Source of the DNA: Zygnema cylindricum
Lineage: Eukaryota > Streptophyta > Zygnematophyceae > Zygnematales > Zygnemataceae
DNA: 64,000 nt
Assembly: GCA_037447655.1 (NCBI GenBank)
Contig: JBBHKE010002976.1
Span: 575,599-639,598 of the forward strand
Direction: 5' to 3'
The translations under genes were made by a program, and so were the position numbers. Shown here in pieces: positions 44,236-56,082 of the stretch. The notes below the pieces were generated by a model. The model saw nothing but the letters and a program-made list of their open reading frames with translations, was not told the DNA's origin and did not search any database. Each line of letters starts with the position of its first letter. The stretch's first letter is position 1.

Positions 44236-46306
44236 CTAGTCTAATTTTAATTTTTCTTTCAACCCGCATTTTTCCCAACAATATTTAAATTTAGGAGAGG
44301 GCACAGGTTTGGTCATCATTTCAGCCACCATTTCCTCATCAGATTTATATACAAGATTCACAATCTTATTTTCAACTTTTTCGGTCATAAAACTCAATCT
44401 TATGTCCAAATGCTTAGCTTTAAAATGATGTTTTGGATTAGCTGCAATTGCAATGGCAACTTGATTATCACAAAACACTTCATGCACTCCCTCCTTAAAA
44501 TACCCCAGTTCTTTCATCATGGACTTGACCCACATCAACTCTTTCACAGCAGAACAAGACGCCATATACTCAGCCTCCATAGTAGACTGAGCAACCACCT
44601 TTTGTTGCTTACTGCTCCAACAGCAAGCCCCTTCCCCAACATACAACAAATACCCAGAAGTGCATCTTCTCATAGGTGCGTCCCCATAACTAGCATCACT
44701 CCAAGTAGTGATGTCAGTGTACTCCCCTCCCAAATGCAACCATAAATTTATGGTTCCTACCAGATATCCCATGACTCCCTTTTGCTGCCTCCCAGTCTCT
44801 CTTCCTAGGATCATTAAGACTCCTACTGAGTACTCCAACTGCTGCTGCTATGTCTGGCCTGGTACAATGGATAAAATAGATTAAACTTCCTACGACCTGT
44901 CTATAAGGGATAGACTTCATACACTCTCTCTCATCTAGACTCATCTAATCATCTAACATCATCACTCCTCCTTCTACACTCCCATCACTTACTTTTTTCA
45001 AGTCCATGGGAGTGGTACAACTTTTAGCATTTTCCATCTGGAATTTCTCAAGCATATTAGCTATTGTTTCTTTCTGAGTAAGTTTGATAAACTTCTTCCC
45101 CCTATCTCTCTCCATTTGAATCCCCAAAATATATCTTGCCTCCCCTAAATCTTTCATATCAAATCTGCTTCTAAGATCTTTCTTTAACTTATTGATCTTT
45201 TCCTAAGAATTAATCAACACAAGCAAATCATCCACATAAATTGCAATAAAAATGACACCATTCTCATCTTGAAACATATAGATAGAATGGTCAGAACTGA
45301 TCCGGATGTATCCCAGATCGGTGAGAAACTCATCTAGTTTCTTATTCCACTGTCGGGGAGCCTGCTTCAGTCCATATAAGGACTTTATGAGCCTGCAGAC
45401 TTTGCTCTCTTCTCCTTCTTCCACAAACCCCTCGGGTTGCCTCATAAAAATTTCTTCCTCTAACTCACCATTAAGAAAAGCAGTCTTAATGTCCATCTGG
45501 TGTATTTCCATGTCTTCCGCTGCCGCCAGACTGAGGAGAATCCTTACTGATGGGAACCGAACAACTGTAGCAAAGGTCTCCTTATAGTCAATCCCCTCTT
45601 TTTGGGTGAACCCCTTCGCTACATATCGAGCCATATACCTCTCAATTGTATTATCTGGGTTCAGTTTTAGTTTAAACACCCATTTACATCCAATAGGTTT
45701 TCTGTCTGGAGGACAATCTGCTAGTTCCCAAGTATTTGCTTCCATGATAGAAGCCATCTCATCATTTATGGCTCTAATCCATCTTTCTTTCTCTGGACTA
45801 TTCACTGCCTCTAAGTAAGACTGAGGCTCATCTGGGTGAGATAGCTTAGTTACCTTATGAGCAGCTTGTTTTTCCTGTATCCTTTTGCTGCTCCTCCTTC
45901 CTCCCTCAAACTCTGAAGCTGGAATGGATGGAAGTCTTGGATTTCTTCTCACTGTCTCATCGGCTCCCCTGTCCATGGAAACCGGTTCTTGTCCCGCTTT
46001 TTCTATCTCCTCGAAGTCCATAGGAGTATGTGAGGTTTCCGGTGAGTCTCCTGTATCTTTGATCTCCCTTGAATTTGTAATCACGGTTTCGCCCATGTCC
46101 ATTTCGGGAACCACCGAGTTCTCCTCACTTTCGGACTCAAATCTGATTCTTATCTTCTTTGTATATTTGAAGGGGTCAAATGACTTCCCTTCATCCATGA
46201 CAATTAAGTGTTTGACCAGAATGATATATTTCTTTGCTAAGTCATAGACTCTATCCCTTAACATCCTCATCATATTCCACAAAGTATCCAGGTTTTCCCT
46301 TAGCAT
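44236..46306 (-). pseudogene. Element B, reverse transcriptase and RNase H
   Basis: The largest piece (46306-45203, 367 codons) runs from the integrase-RT linker through TWELADCPPDRKPIGCKWVF, VAKGFTQKEGIDYKETF, HQMDIKTAFLNGELEEEIF and SLYGLKQAPRQWNKK to the intact catalytic IYVDDLLVL. A stop follows. Then come KDLGEARYILGIQMERD (45157-44945), YRQVVGSLIYFIHCTRPD (44944-44714) and RNase H (44838-44236) with SDASYGDAPMRRCTSGY, AQSTMEAEYMASCSAVKE, DNQVAIAIAANPKHHFKAK and MMTKPVPSPK. The YVDD motif survives, but frameshifts make it inactive. Confidence 0.92.
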
Positions 46307-47600
46307 CTAGCTTCTAGTTTTTCCTATCCGTGTCAAGACTCTAAACTTGGCTACCGAATACTTTAAGGTGTGAGATATCTGGTTTCTTCCAACCCATCTC
46401 TCATAAGGTGTCACTCCCTTTACAGCCAAGGTAAGGACTCTATTCTTAATGTAGTTGGCACAATTCATTGTTTTGGCCCAAAATCTCTTTCCTATTTTCT
46501 TGTCTGCCAACATACTGCATGCACTATCTCCTAGTGTTCGATTCAATCTCTCAGCTACCCCATTTTGTTCCGGGTTATATGGTACAGTTTTTTGGTGCTG
46601 CACTCGCTCATCTCTCAAATATTCCTCAAACTGGTTAGAGGTATATTTCCCCCCCATTATCACTCCTTATCCTCTTAATGGTGGTTACATGCAACTTCTC
46701 ACTACGAGCTTTATATTGTTTGAAGTAAGTTGATGCTTCAGACTTTGTTTTTCGAAAGTAGACTGTAGAGTATCTAGACCAGTCATCGGTAAATGTCATC
46801 ATAAACCTCTTTCCTCTAACTGAAGGTTCTTTTGCAGGTCCCCAAATATCTGTGTGGACCAAATCTAACACTTTCTCACCTCTATATGTGGCGACTTTGG
46901 GAAAGGGAAGTCTGTGAGCCTTACCTTGAGCACAACCACTACAATCATCCATCATTTCATTATCCCCAAACTGAATGCCTTCTACTACCCTAAGATTTTT
47001 CATTTCCCTCAACCTATCAAAATGCACATGCCCCAACCGCTTATGCTAAATCATCAACTTAGGAACACCAACATAGTAAGCATTCTTCTTTTCATTACTC
47101 AGGTTAAGCCTAAACATTCCTTGGCTACCCTTATCCGCCATGAATTAAACTTCATCCCCATTCTTAGCTGTAAAGACTCCCTTTCTAGTGAAGGTATCAA
47201 ACTCTTTGTCCTCTAACACATACGTAGAGACAAGATTTCTACTCAGCTGAGGAATGTAAAGTACATTTGAGAATGTAAGTATAGAAGTCTTACCCTCCAC
47301 TAAGACTTTCACATCTACTGATCCCACTAGATTTGTAGTAACCACTCTCCCATCCCCATACTCTATCTCTAAAGTAGGGATATTTCTTAGCTTAGTGAAG
47401 AGTTCTTTATCACGACAGATTTGCATGGATGCACTTGAGTCGATGAACTATCCTTCCTGTGGAGTTCCCGAATTACTCCAAGGGCACACTTCTGTCTCCG
47501 AGGGATCTCCTTCTCCTCTAGACTCTCGTCAAGAAGAAGCTCCCCATCCTCCTTAGAGGACTCATCCTCGGTTTCTCCTGTCACTTTTGTAACCACAAGC
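46307..47600 (-). pseudogene. Element B, protease and integrase
   Basis: The protease loop reads FIDSSASMQIC, so the conserved DSG is now DSS and the preceding Trp is lost. The integrase finger and first Asp survive (DDCSGCAQGKAHRLPF, LVHTDIWGP; 47036-46635); SDNGGEIYL then shifts frame. The third piece (46663-46307) has QNGVAERLNRTLGDSA. Several stops and shifts. Confidence 0.9.
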
Positions 47601-47639
47601 GCCTTTTTATTCCCTCTGGAATAAGCCCCTCCACGGTTC

Positions 47640-48584
47640 TCTTGGAGCCTCAGCTGCGACAGCTTGACACAATCTGCGATGAAGTGTCTTGGCTATTTGC
47701 AAAAATGACAAAGATCCTTTGGGGGCCTCGATTCCCCAAAATTATCTCTTTCCCCTCTATAAGGTTTCTTCGGGTCCTTTCCCCATCGGTCCCCTCCTCT
47801 TGCTAGAGCTTGAATGCTCTTTCCTCCTCTCCTAATCTCCATTGTGTTTTCCTGCACAAGTATCATCCTAACCAGTGTGTTCCATTTCCATGAACTATCC
47901 GGCATTTCCTCTACTCGGTACAAGATGTTCTCAAACTCATATGGTAGCTTCATGATAAGAGTGTTAACTTTCATTTTCATTGTGCCTGTCCACCTGACAC
48001 TTTCCATCTCCATATACAAATAAGAAAGATCATTACAGTAATCTTATATCTTTCCTCCTTTGTAAGTGTCACTCACTAGTTTTTGCTCAGTCAACTGGAG
48101 CTCCTGAATAGTTCCAGCTCTATAAATCTCCAGCAAACTCACCCACAACTCCTCGGCCTTGTAAATGTGAAGATGAGGGGTGGCCAAATCTTGAGTGAGG
48201 TGCCTCACAATGAAGTTCTTGGCAACCATGTTTACATCCTCCCACATTTGAGTATCGTTCTCCACGGTCTTCACGGTCGCCGCTCCCGATACTGTGGCAA
48301 TAGGAGTGAGGGTTGTCTCCTTCCCTTTTCCCTTTTCGGACACACTGCTGTCCCCATCATCTACCTCATCTGTTGAGGCAGCCGTTACTGTAGGAAACCT
48401 TACTCCTCCAAATCCTGGTGGAGTTCCCGAAGGTGGACGTTTCACTTGTCCACTGACGATACCCCAGTATCATTTTTCGGACAAAGCTCCCATCATCATG
48501 GCTTCCCAATAGATGAACCCAGATCCATTGAAGGTGGGCACCCTACAGAGTGGGCCCATAACCTGCAATTCTGTGTCCTCCATT
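47640..48584 (-). pseudogene. Element B, gag
   Basis: Starts MEDTELQVMGP in the LTR fragment and reads through the primer-binding site. A stop lies near 48470 (the ALCEIRYWG region of A). Coding then continues to 48044 and, after a frame change, to 47693 with TLIMKLPYEFENILYRVEEM. The zinc knuckle reads CHFCK-stop-PRHFIADC. Not functional. Confidence 0.88.
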
Positions 48585-49168
48585 GGACTACAGAATACAG
48601 GAAGCCTCTAGATAGTTATTAACTAACCCACTTTCAATGGCAACCACTGCTACACAAGCTGACAAGCAGACAATCTGACTGCACCCGTGTGCAGCCTGGA
48701 CTTACCTAAGTCCGTAGAAAAAGATATCTCCTAAAACGCCCAACCAGGCGATAAGTTATGAGGCAGTAAAAATGCCAATTTGTACAAACTCTCAAAGGGA
48801 GAGGTGACTACCTTCCAAAATTTTCTAAGTCCTGATTCTCTCTAATAACTTCTATCTACTAAAGTACGGACCAACCATATTACTGTACCGTACCAAAAAG
48901 TAATACTGCGGTGTACTTTTTATACGACCTATGTACGACAAGGCTTTTAAGGGGACGCGTGTCCGCTTTTCACTCGTCCGTACGTTCCTTAGAATTCCTA
49001 TGACCAAATGTCACCTCTCCACGTGGCTCTAGGTCATGCCGCGTCACAAAACGCCAAAGTGACCACTCCGGGATTTTGGCGATAATGTGCGCCGTTGGAT
49101 TATACGCGAAATGCAATCTTAGTCGTGATAAATACTTGCGCGATATTTGTTTGGCTGTATAAACAAAA
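48564..49168 (-). mobile_element. Internal LTR fragment between A and B (about 605 bp)
   Basis: The 3' 60 percent of an A/B-type LTR, ending at the B primer-binding site. Its outer end joins A pol at the KWV codons (about 49168). Hairpins have changed but still pair: GGACTT-AGGT-AAGTCC and CTGCAC-ACGG-GTGCAG. Confidence 0.9.
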
Positions 49169-49693
49169 TGATACCCATTTACACCCAATAGGTTTTTTGT
49201 TTGGAGGACAATCCGCTAGTTCCCAAGTATTTGCTTCCATGGTAGAAGCCATCTCATCATTTATGGCTCTAATCCATCTTTCTTTCTCTGGACTATTCAC
49301 TGCCTCCGAGTAAGACTGATGCTCATCAGGGTGAGATAGCTTAGTTACCTTATGAGCGGCTTGTTTTTCCTGTAATCTTTTGTTGCTCCTCCTTCCTCCC
49401 TCAAACTCCGAAGCTGGAATGGATGGAAGTCTTGGATTTCTTCCCACTGTCTCATCGGCTCCCCTGTCCATAGAAACCGGTTCTTGTCCCACTTCTTCTA
49501 TCTCCTCAAAGTCCATAGGAGTATGTGAGATTTTCGGTGAGTCTCCTATATCTTGGATCTCCCCTGAATGTGTAATCACGGTTTCACTCATGTCCCTTTC
49601 GGAAACGACCGAGTTCTCATCACTTTCATACTCAAATCTGATTCTTATCTTCTTTGTATATTTGAAGGGGTCAAATGACTTCCCTTCATCCAT
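49169..49693 (-). pseudogene. Element A, integrase C-terminus and truncated RT start
   Basis: Minus frame from MDEGKSFDPFKYTKKIRIRF through RRSNKRLQEKQAAHK to ELADCPPNKKPIGCKWV, where copia RT normally continues with FKLKLN. Instead it enters mid-LTR sequence. A stop (49694-49699) separates it from the preceding frame. No catalytic RT motif remains. Confidence 0.9.
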
Positions 49694-49699
49694 GACAAC

Positions 49700-51592
49700 T
49701 TAGTGTTTGACCAGAATGATATCTTTCTTTGCTAAGTCATAGACTCTATATCCCTTAACATCCTCATCATATCCCACAAAGTATCCAGGTTTTCCCTTAC
49801 CATCTAGTTTCCAGTTTTTCCTATCCGTGTCAAGACTGTAAACTTGGCTACCGAATACTTTAAGGTGTGAGATATCTGGTTTCCTTCCAACCCATCTCTC
49901 ATAAGGTGTCACTCCCTTTGCACCTGAGGTAAGGACTCTATTCTTAATGTAGTTGGCATAGTTCATTGCTTCTGCCCAAAACCTCTTTCCTATTTTCTTG
50001 TCTGCCAACATACTGCATGCACTATCTCCTAGTGTTCGATTCAATCTCTCAGCTACCCCATTTTGTTCCGGGTTATATGGTACAGTTTTCTGGTGCTGCA
50101 CTTCCTCATCTCTCAGATATTCCTCAAACTGGTTAGAGGTATATTCCCCCCCATTATCACTCCTTATCCTCTTAATGGGGGTTTCATGCAACTTCTCACT
50201 CCAAGCTTTATATTCTATGAAGTAATTTGATGCTTCAGACATTGTTTTCATAAAGTAGACTCTAAAGTATCTAGACCAATCATCGGTTATTTTCATCATA
50301 AACCTCTTTCCTCCAACCGCAGGTACTTTTGCAGGTCCCCAAATATCTGTGTGGACCAAATCTAACACTTTCTCACCTCTATATGTGGCCCTTTTGGGAA
50401 AGGGAAGTCTGTGAGCCTTACCTTGAGCACAACCACTACAATCATCGATCATTTCAATATCCCCAAACTGAATGCCTACTAATACCCCAAGCTTTTTAAT
50501 TTCCCTCAACCTATCAAAATGCACATGCCCCAACCGCTTATGCCAAATCATCAGCTTAGGAACACCAACGTAGTCAGCATTCTTATTTTCATTACTCAGG
50601 TTAAGCCTAAACATTCCTTGGCTACCATTATTTGCCGTAAAGTAAACTTCATCCCCATACTTAGCTGTAAAGACTTCCTTTCTGGTGAAGGTATCAAACT
50701 CTTTGTCATCTAATACAGACCTAGAGACAAGATTTTTACTCAGCTGAGGAATGTAGAGTACATCTGAGAATGTAACCATAGAAGTCTTACCCTCCACTAA
50801 GACTTGCAGATCTACTGATCCCACTAGATCTGTAGTAACCACTCTCCCATCCCCATACTCTATCTCTACAGTAGGAATCTTTCTTAGCTTAGTGAAGAGT
50901 TCTTTATCACGACACATATGCATGGATGCACCTGAGTCGATGATCCATCTTTCCTGTGGAGCTTCCCGAATTGCTCCAAGGGCACACTTTTGCCTCCGAG
51001 GGATCTCCTTCTCCTCCAGACTCTCGTCAAGAAGAAGCTCCCCATCCTCCTCAGATGACTCATCCTCGATTTCTCCTGACACTTTTGTAACCACAAGTGC
51101 CTTTTTCTTCCCTCCGGAAGAACCTCCTCCACGGTTCTCTTGGAGCCTCAGCTCTGATAGCTTGACACAATCTGCAATAAAGTGTCCCGGCTTTTTGCAA
51201 TAATGACAAAGACCCTTTGGGGGCCTCTGTCCCCCAGACAGATCTCTTTCTCCTCTATAAGGTTTCTTCGGGTCCTTCCCCCATCGGTCCCCTCCTGCTG
51301 CTAGAGCTTGAATGCTCTTTCCTCCTCTCATAATCTCCATTGTGTTTTCTTGCACAATTATCATCCTAACCACTGTGTTCCATTTCCATAAACTATCCGG
51401 CATTTCCTGTACTCGGTACACTATGTTCTCAAACTCATTTGGTAACTTCATGATAAGAGTGTTAACTTTCATTTTCATTGTGCTTGTCCACCCGGCACTT
51501 TCCATCTCCATATACAAACAAGAAAGATCATTACAGTAATCTAACATCTTTCCTTCTTTGTAAGTATAACTCACTACTTTTTCCTCAGCCAA
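49700..51592 (-). pseudogene. Element A, gag C-terminus, protease and integrase (630 codons open)
   Basis: The best-preserved coding block in the window. Residues 1-128 finish gag. Zinc knuckle C129-X2-C132-X4-H137-X4-C142. The protease site WIIDSGAS has its Asp at 219. The integrase finger is H351-X4-H356 with C385-X2-C388, and the catalytic triad D416, D479, E515 has the classic 35-residue spacing before Glu. After integrase comes the linker toward RT (ERWVGRKPDISHLKVFGSQV) and the frame ends at HLI-type VKH. One TAG separates it from the gag N-terminus. Protease and integrase would look functional, but RT is deleted, so the element could act only with a helper. Confidence 0.9.
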
Positions 51593-52081
51593 CTAGAGCT
51601 CCTGAATAGTTCTAGCTCTATAAATCTCCACCAAACTCACCCACAATTCCGCGGCCTTGTAAATGTGAAGATAAGGGGTGGCCAAAGCTTGAGTGAGGTG
51701 CCTGAGAATGAAGTTCTTGGCAACCATGTTTACATCCTTGCACATTTGAGTATCGTTCTCCACAGTCTTCACATACGCCGCTCCTGATACTATGGCAATT
51801 GGAGTCAGGGGTGTCTCCTTCCCTTTCCCTTTTTCAGACACACTACAGTCCCCATCATCTACCACCTCCGCTGAGGCAGCGGTTACTGTAGGAAACTTTA
51901 CTCCTCCAAATCTTGGTGGGGTTCCCGAAGGTGGACATTTGACTTGTCCACTGACGATACCCCAGTATCGAATTTCGCACAAAGCTCCCACCATCATGGC
52001 TTCCCAATAGATGAACCCAGATCCATTAAAGGTGGGCACCCTAGAGGGTGGGCCCATAACCTGCAATTCTGTGTCCTCCAT
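51593..52081 (-). pseudogene. Element A, gag N-terminus (163 codons to an amber stop)
   Basis: MEDTELQVMGPPSRVPTFNG start, with 20 bases of coding in the LTR. The frame runs to TIQEL and stops at TAG; in B the same codon is CAG (QELQL). One C-to-T change thus interrupts an otherwise continuous gag-pol frame. Decay is the simplest reading; readthrough is possible but unsupported. Confidence 0.88.
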
Positions 52082-53095
52082 TGGTCTACAGAATATAAGA
52101 AGCCTCTAGATAGTTATTAACTAACCGCTTTCAATGGCAACCACTGCTACAAAAGCGGACAAGCAGAAAATATGACTGGCCCTTGTGTAGAATGGACTCC
52201 CCTGAGTCTGTAGAAAAAGAAATCACTGAAAACGCCCAACCAGGCGATAAGTAATGAGGCAGTAAAAATGCCAATTTGTACAAACTCTCAAAGGGAGAGG
52301 TGACTACCTACCAAAATTTTCTAAGTCCTGATTCTCTCTAATAACGTCTATCTATTGAAGTACGGACTAATCAGATTACTGTACCGTACCAAAAAGTACT
52401 ACTGCCGGTCTACCTTTTGTACGTCCTATGTACGACAAGGCTTTTAAGCGGACGCGTGTCTGCTTTTCACTCGTTCGTACGTTCCTCGGAATTCCTATGA
52501 CCGAATGTCATCTCTCCACGTGGCTCCAAGTCATGCCACGTCACAAAACGCCAAAGTGACCACTCTAGGATTTCAGCGATGATGTGCGCCGTTGGATTAT
52601 ACGCGAAATGCAATCTTAGCCGTTATAAATACTTGTGCGATATTTATTTCGTTGTCTAAACAATATGCGTGGTATCCGTTTCGAATTAGTATCGTACTAC
52701 GTACTTTCTAAAACTGTATCTATGTACTCCGTATATAGTTACAGTTAAATGGATTTAATCCTCCTGAAATAAATATATACTTATCACATACCATAGCATT
52801 TAGCATTGGTCCTAGTCTATTAGGATAAAGGTGACCGCTATCGGTCAACTTGACGAACCGTAGGTACCGGGATCAAATCCCTGGTCCGTCAAGTATATTT
52901 TTAGTAACCTACTAAAATAACTGCCTGTTGAACTAAGGCAGCCATGGATCAACCACCCTCTCTATCCTTCAGTGACTACAACAAGTATGGGGGCTAGAGA
53001 GAGGAGGTGGAGGCAGGTTGTCCGTCCTTTTCTTTTCCTTTTACACAAACATATTCCAACCTAAAAAATACTCTAAAAATTAATTAATTTTAACA
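52062..53095 (-). mobile_element. Element A, 5' LTR (1034 bp)
   Basis: Starts TGTTAAAATTAATTAATT, ends GACACAGAATTGCA at the primer-binding site. GGATCAAATCC at 52870-52880 between pairing arms TTGACG and CGTCAA. First leader hairpin intact apart from one end pair; second (CTACAC-AAGG-GCC) decayed. ACGT cores CCACGTGG and GACACGCG in U3. Confidence 0.9.
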
Positions 53096-53100
53096 CAAGT

Positions 53101-54835
53101 GGTGATAACAGTATTTTCCCCTCAACCAATGATCCCGGGTTCTTATCAGATACCTCATAACCCTTTTAGCTGCCTCCCTATCTTTCATTCTATGATCTAT
53201 AGAACTCAGTGTTGCAGCCATGTCCGACCTAGTTTAATTAATAAAATAAATTAGACTTCCTACTACTTGCATATAAGGAATTGACTTCAGAAACTGTCTC
53301 TCTTTTGGTTTCATTTCCTCATCAAGAATGATTGCATCTCCTTTTAGACTCCCCTCAGTTACTTTATTCAATTACATGAGAGTGGTACAACTCTTTGCCT
53401 TATCCATTTGAAACTTTCGTGCATATTTCCAATTCCCTCTTCCTAAGTTAATATGATTACTCTTTTCCCTCAATCTCTTTCCATTTGAATTCCTAGGATA
53501 TATCTTGCCTCCCCTAAGTCTTGCATGTCAAATCTGCTCCTCAAATATGTTTTTAACTTATTGATCTTCTCCATGGACTTACTCAATACCACGAAATCAT
53601 CCACATAGATAGCAATAAAGGTCACCCCCTCCTCATTTTTAAACATATAAATAGAGTGGTCATAGGTGATTCTAACAAATCCTAGATTGGTTAAAAATTC
53701 TTTTAGTTTCTTGTTCTATTGTCTAGGAGCCTGTTTTAGTCAATATAAAGACTTAATAAGTTTGCAGACTTTGCTCTCCTCTCCTTTCTCCACGAAACCT
53801 TCAGGTTACATCATATAAATTTCTTCCTCTAACTCACCATTGAGAAAGGTTGTTTTGATATCCATCTGATGAATCTTCATGTCTTCCGCTCTTGCTAGAC
53901 TGAGGAGAATCCTTACATAGGGAAACCGTACAACTGGAGCAAAAGTCTCTTCTTAGTCAATTCCCTCCTTTTGAGTGAAACCCTTTGCTACCAACCTAGC
54001 TTTGTACCTCTTAATAGTACTATCTGGGTCAGTTTCAATTTAATAACCCATTTACACCCAATTGGTTTTCTATTCGGAGGACGTCAACTAATTCCCATAT
54101 ATTAGATTCCATAATAGAAGCCATCTCATCATTAATGGCCCTAGCCCATCTGTCCTTTTCTAGGCTAATAATTGCCTCTGAGTATGTCTGAGGCTCATAA
54201 GGATGTGAGGCTCATAAGGATGTGACAGCTTTGTTCCCTTGTGTGCAGTTTGTCTTTTTTGCAGCCTTCTGCTGCTCTTTCGTCCTCTTTCAAATTCAAA
54301 AGCTGGAATGGTGGGTAATCTCGGGTTCCTCCAAACTTTATATTTTCTCTCCTATCTATGGGAGTTTGGTTCTCTACCTCCATGTCATTATACTGTATTG
54401 GAGATTGTAGATTCAGCGGAATCTCCCCCTCGGTCCGAGTTTCTCCTAGGTGTGTAATAATTTGATCATTGATATTCCTTTCTAGGAAATCTGACTCTTC
54501 CTCACTCCTGACTGAAACTTGATTCAGATTGTCTTGGAGTATTTGAATGGATCGATTGACTTCCATTCATCCATGACAACTAAATGCTTGACCATTATGA
54601 TATCCTTCCTTCGAAGATCATAGGCTCGATATCCCTTGACATCTTCATCATATCCCACTAGGTATCCTGGCTTTCCTTTAGCATCTAGTTACGAATTCTT
54701 TTGGTCAAAATCCAGATTACACACTTGACTTCCAAAAACTTTTAGATGAGATACATCCGGTTTTCTTTTAACCTTTCTCTCATACGGTGTTTCTCCTTTT
54801 TTAGGTGTGGTAAGAACTCTATTTTTAATCTAATT
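53101..54835 (-). pseudogene. Element C, linker, reverse transcriptase and RNase H start
   Basis: Heavily decayed. Frames from 54835 carry VSHLKVFGSQV, GYDEDVKGYRAYDLRRKDIIMVKH and the 54566-54195 linker. RT follows with decayed CKWV, VAKGFTQKEGIDY, MDIKTTFLNGELEEE and YVDDFVVLSKSMEK (about 53570). After DMQDLGEARYILGIQ many stops occur. It ends at RYLIRTRDHWL just before the CAAGT duplication and resumes at 43184. Confidence 0.88.
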
Positions 54836-54978
54836 GGCATTGTTCATAGCTTCGGCTGAGAAGCGTTTTCTTATTTTCTTATCTGTTAGCATGCTTCGAG
54901 CGCTATCACCTAGAGTTCTATTAAGTCTTTCGGCTACACTCTTTTGTTGTGGATTTTCGAGGATAATCTTTTGGTGTT
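54836..54978 (-). pseudogene. Element C, integrase fragment beyond element D
   Basis: VQHQKIILENPQQKSVAERLNRTLGDSARSML continues the integrase interrupted at 59932. It includes the position of the catalytic Glu (VAERLNR). The duplicated GGACT follows at 54979-54983. Confidence 0.9.
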
Positions 54979-54983
54979 GGACT

Positions 54984-56082
54984 TGTTGCTTTGAAAAGTT
55001 TGTTTCCTGCGTACGCGACATTTCGTGCGCTATGGAGTTTAATGTGGAGGTTTGAATGGATTCATGGATTGGGGGAGCGAACGAACGGATATAACTAAAG
55101 TGATGTAAAAGACTCACTGAGTGGCGGGTACAAGCATTGACAAATGGACGGCGGATCGCGAAGCGATCCGATGTGGAATAAACGAAATATTACCGCCGGT
55201 ACGGCGCAGTTGCGACGCAGACACGACAACGCAACTGCGGTTATTTTGGAGGAATATGCGCCGCTGGTACGAAGCAGCTGCGACGCAGACGAATCAACGC
55301 AGCTGCGGTTACCTTGATATGATCGGCACGGACAAAGCAGCTGACGCAGCTGCTGATAATGTAACTAGTATAGATTTTGAGTAATGATATTTGTTTAGTG
55401 GTTACTTAGTGGTAGCTTGGTTTTTGACATACAAAGATTATGGAGATGTCGGTGTAAATATTATATACAACAAAGGTTTGTCTTTTTGCTAATTAGTTAT
55501 TAGTGTAGAGTTCTTCGATCTGACATACCTCGAACTATTCGGGTATACTTACAATGTTTAGGTAGATGGTAGATACCGTACGGTTGGTATGCCGCCGTAC
55601 ATTCAGTAGTGAACTCTCTGAGTATAACTTGTAGGACTTAGAATATTATGAGTATCGCAGTCAAGTTAATCAAAGTAATGGCAGACTGTTTTCTGCATCT
55701 TTGACCTGTTGGTGTGATCACTCTGATTGATGCTTTCATGTGAAACTTTGTGGAGTTATTCTATGATATAGAATCTATATGTGTGTGAAGTTTCATTGTA
55801 TTCCAGTATCTCTGTAAGATTCTGTGAACAGTCTAAGTGGTTATTTTGTGAAGCTGTCAGCTATTTTTGGGAAACTCTGGAGCTTATATCTTCTAGATGC
55901 CTTGGTGGATTTTGCTGTAACTTTGGGAGTTTACAATATATATGATATACTACATATTGGTGCAGTTTGAGGTGACTTTGTGTACTGTAGAGTAATCTGT
56001 GTCGTCTGAAATACAGCTGTTTAAGGGGTAGTTTGTGGGGCTTCCGAGTGTAGTCCATGGCTGAAATAGGCTATGGACAACA
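54984..56082 (+). mobile_element. Element D, 5' LTR (1099 bp)
   Basis: TGTTGCTTTGAAAAG to TGGACAACA. Contains two tandem hairpins, GCAGTTGCG/CGCAACTGC (55206-55238) and GCAGCTGCG/CGCAGCTGC (55274-55306), inside a roughly 68-bp tandem duplication. It lacks the T-arm-like motif and the ARGG hairpins of the other families. The gag ATG (56057) is 26 bases from its end. Confidence 0.93.

Larger units (their letters stand above)
43185..53095 (-). mobile_element. Tandem copia composite A-B inserted in element C (9911 bp)
   Basis: From 53095 downward the order is: LTR, A gag, A protease/integrase, start of A RT, partial LTR, B gag, B pol, polypurine tract, LTR. CAAGT is duplicated at 43180-43184 and 53096-53100, so the outer ends entered as one unit or A-B formed from one insertion. 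The flanking C sequence is RNase H coding on both sides, in register. Neither half is complete. Confidence 0.92.

Noticed and set aside
55121-55384. An 87-codon frame present in both D LTRs (also 58965-59228)
   Set aside because: The few differences between the LTRs fall mostly on replacement sites, the frame overlaps the structured CAG hairpins, and no domain is visible. LTR identity alone explains its conservation.
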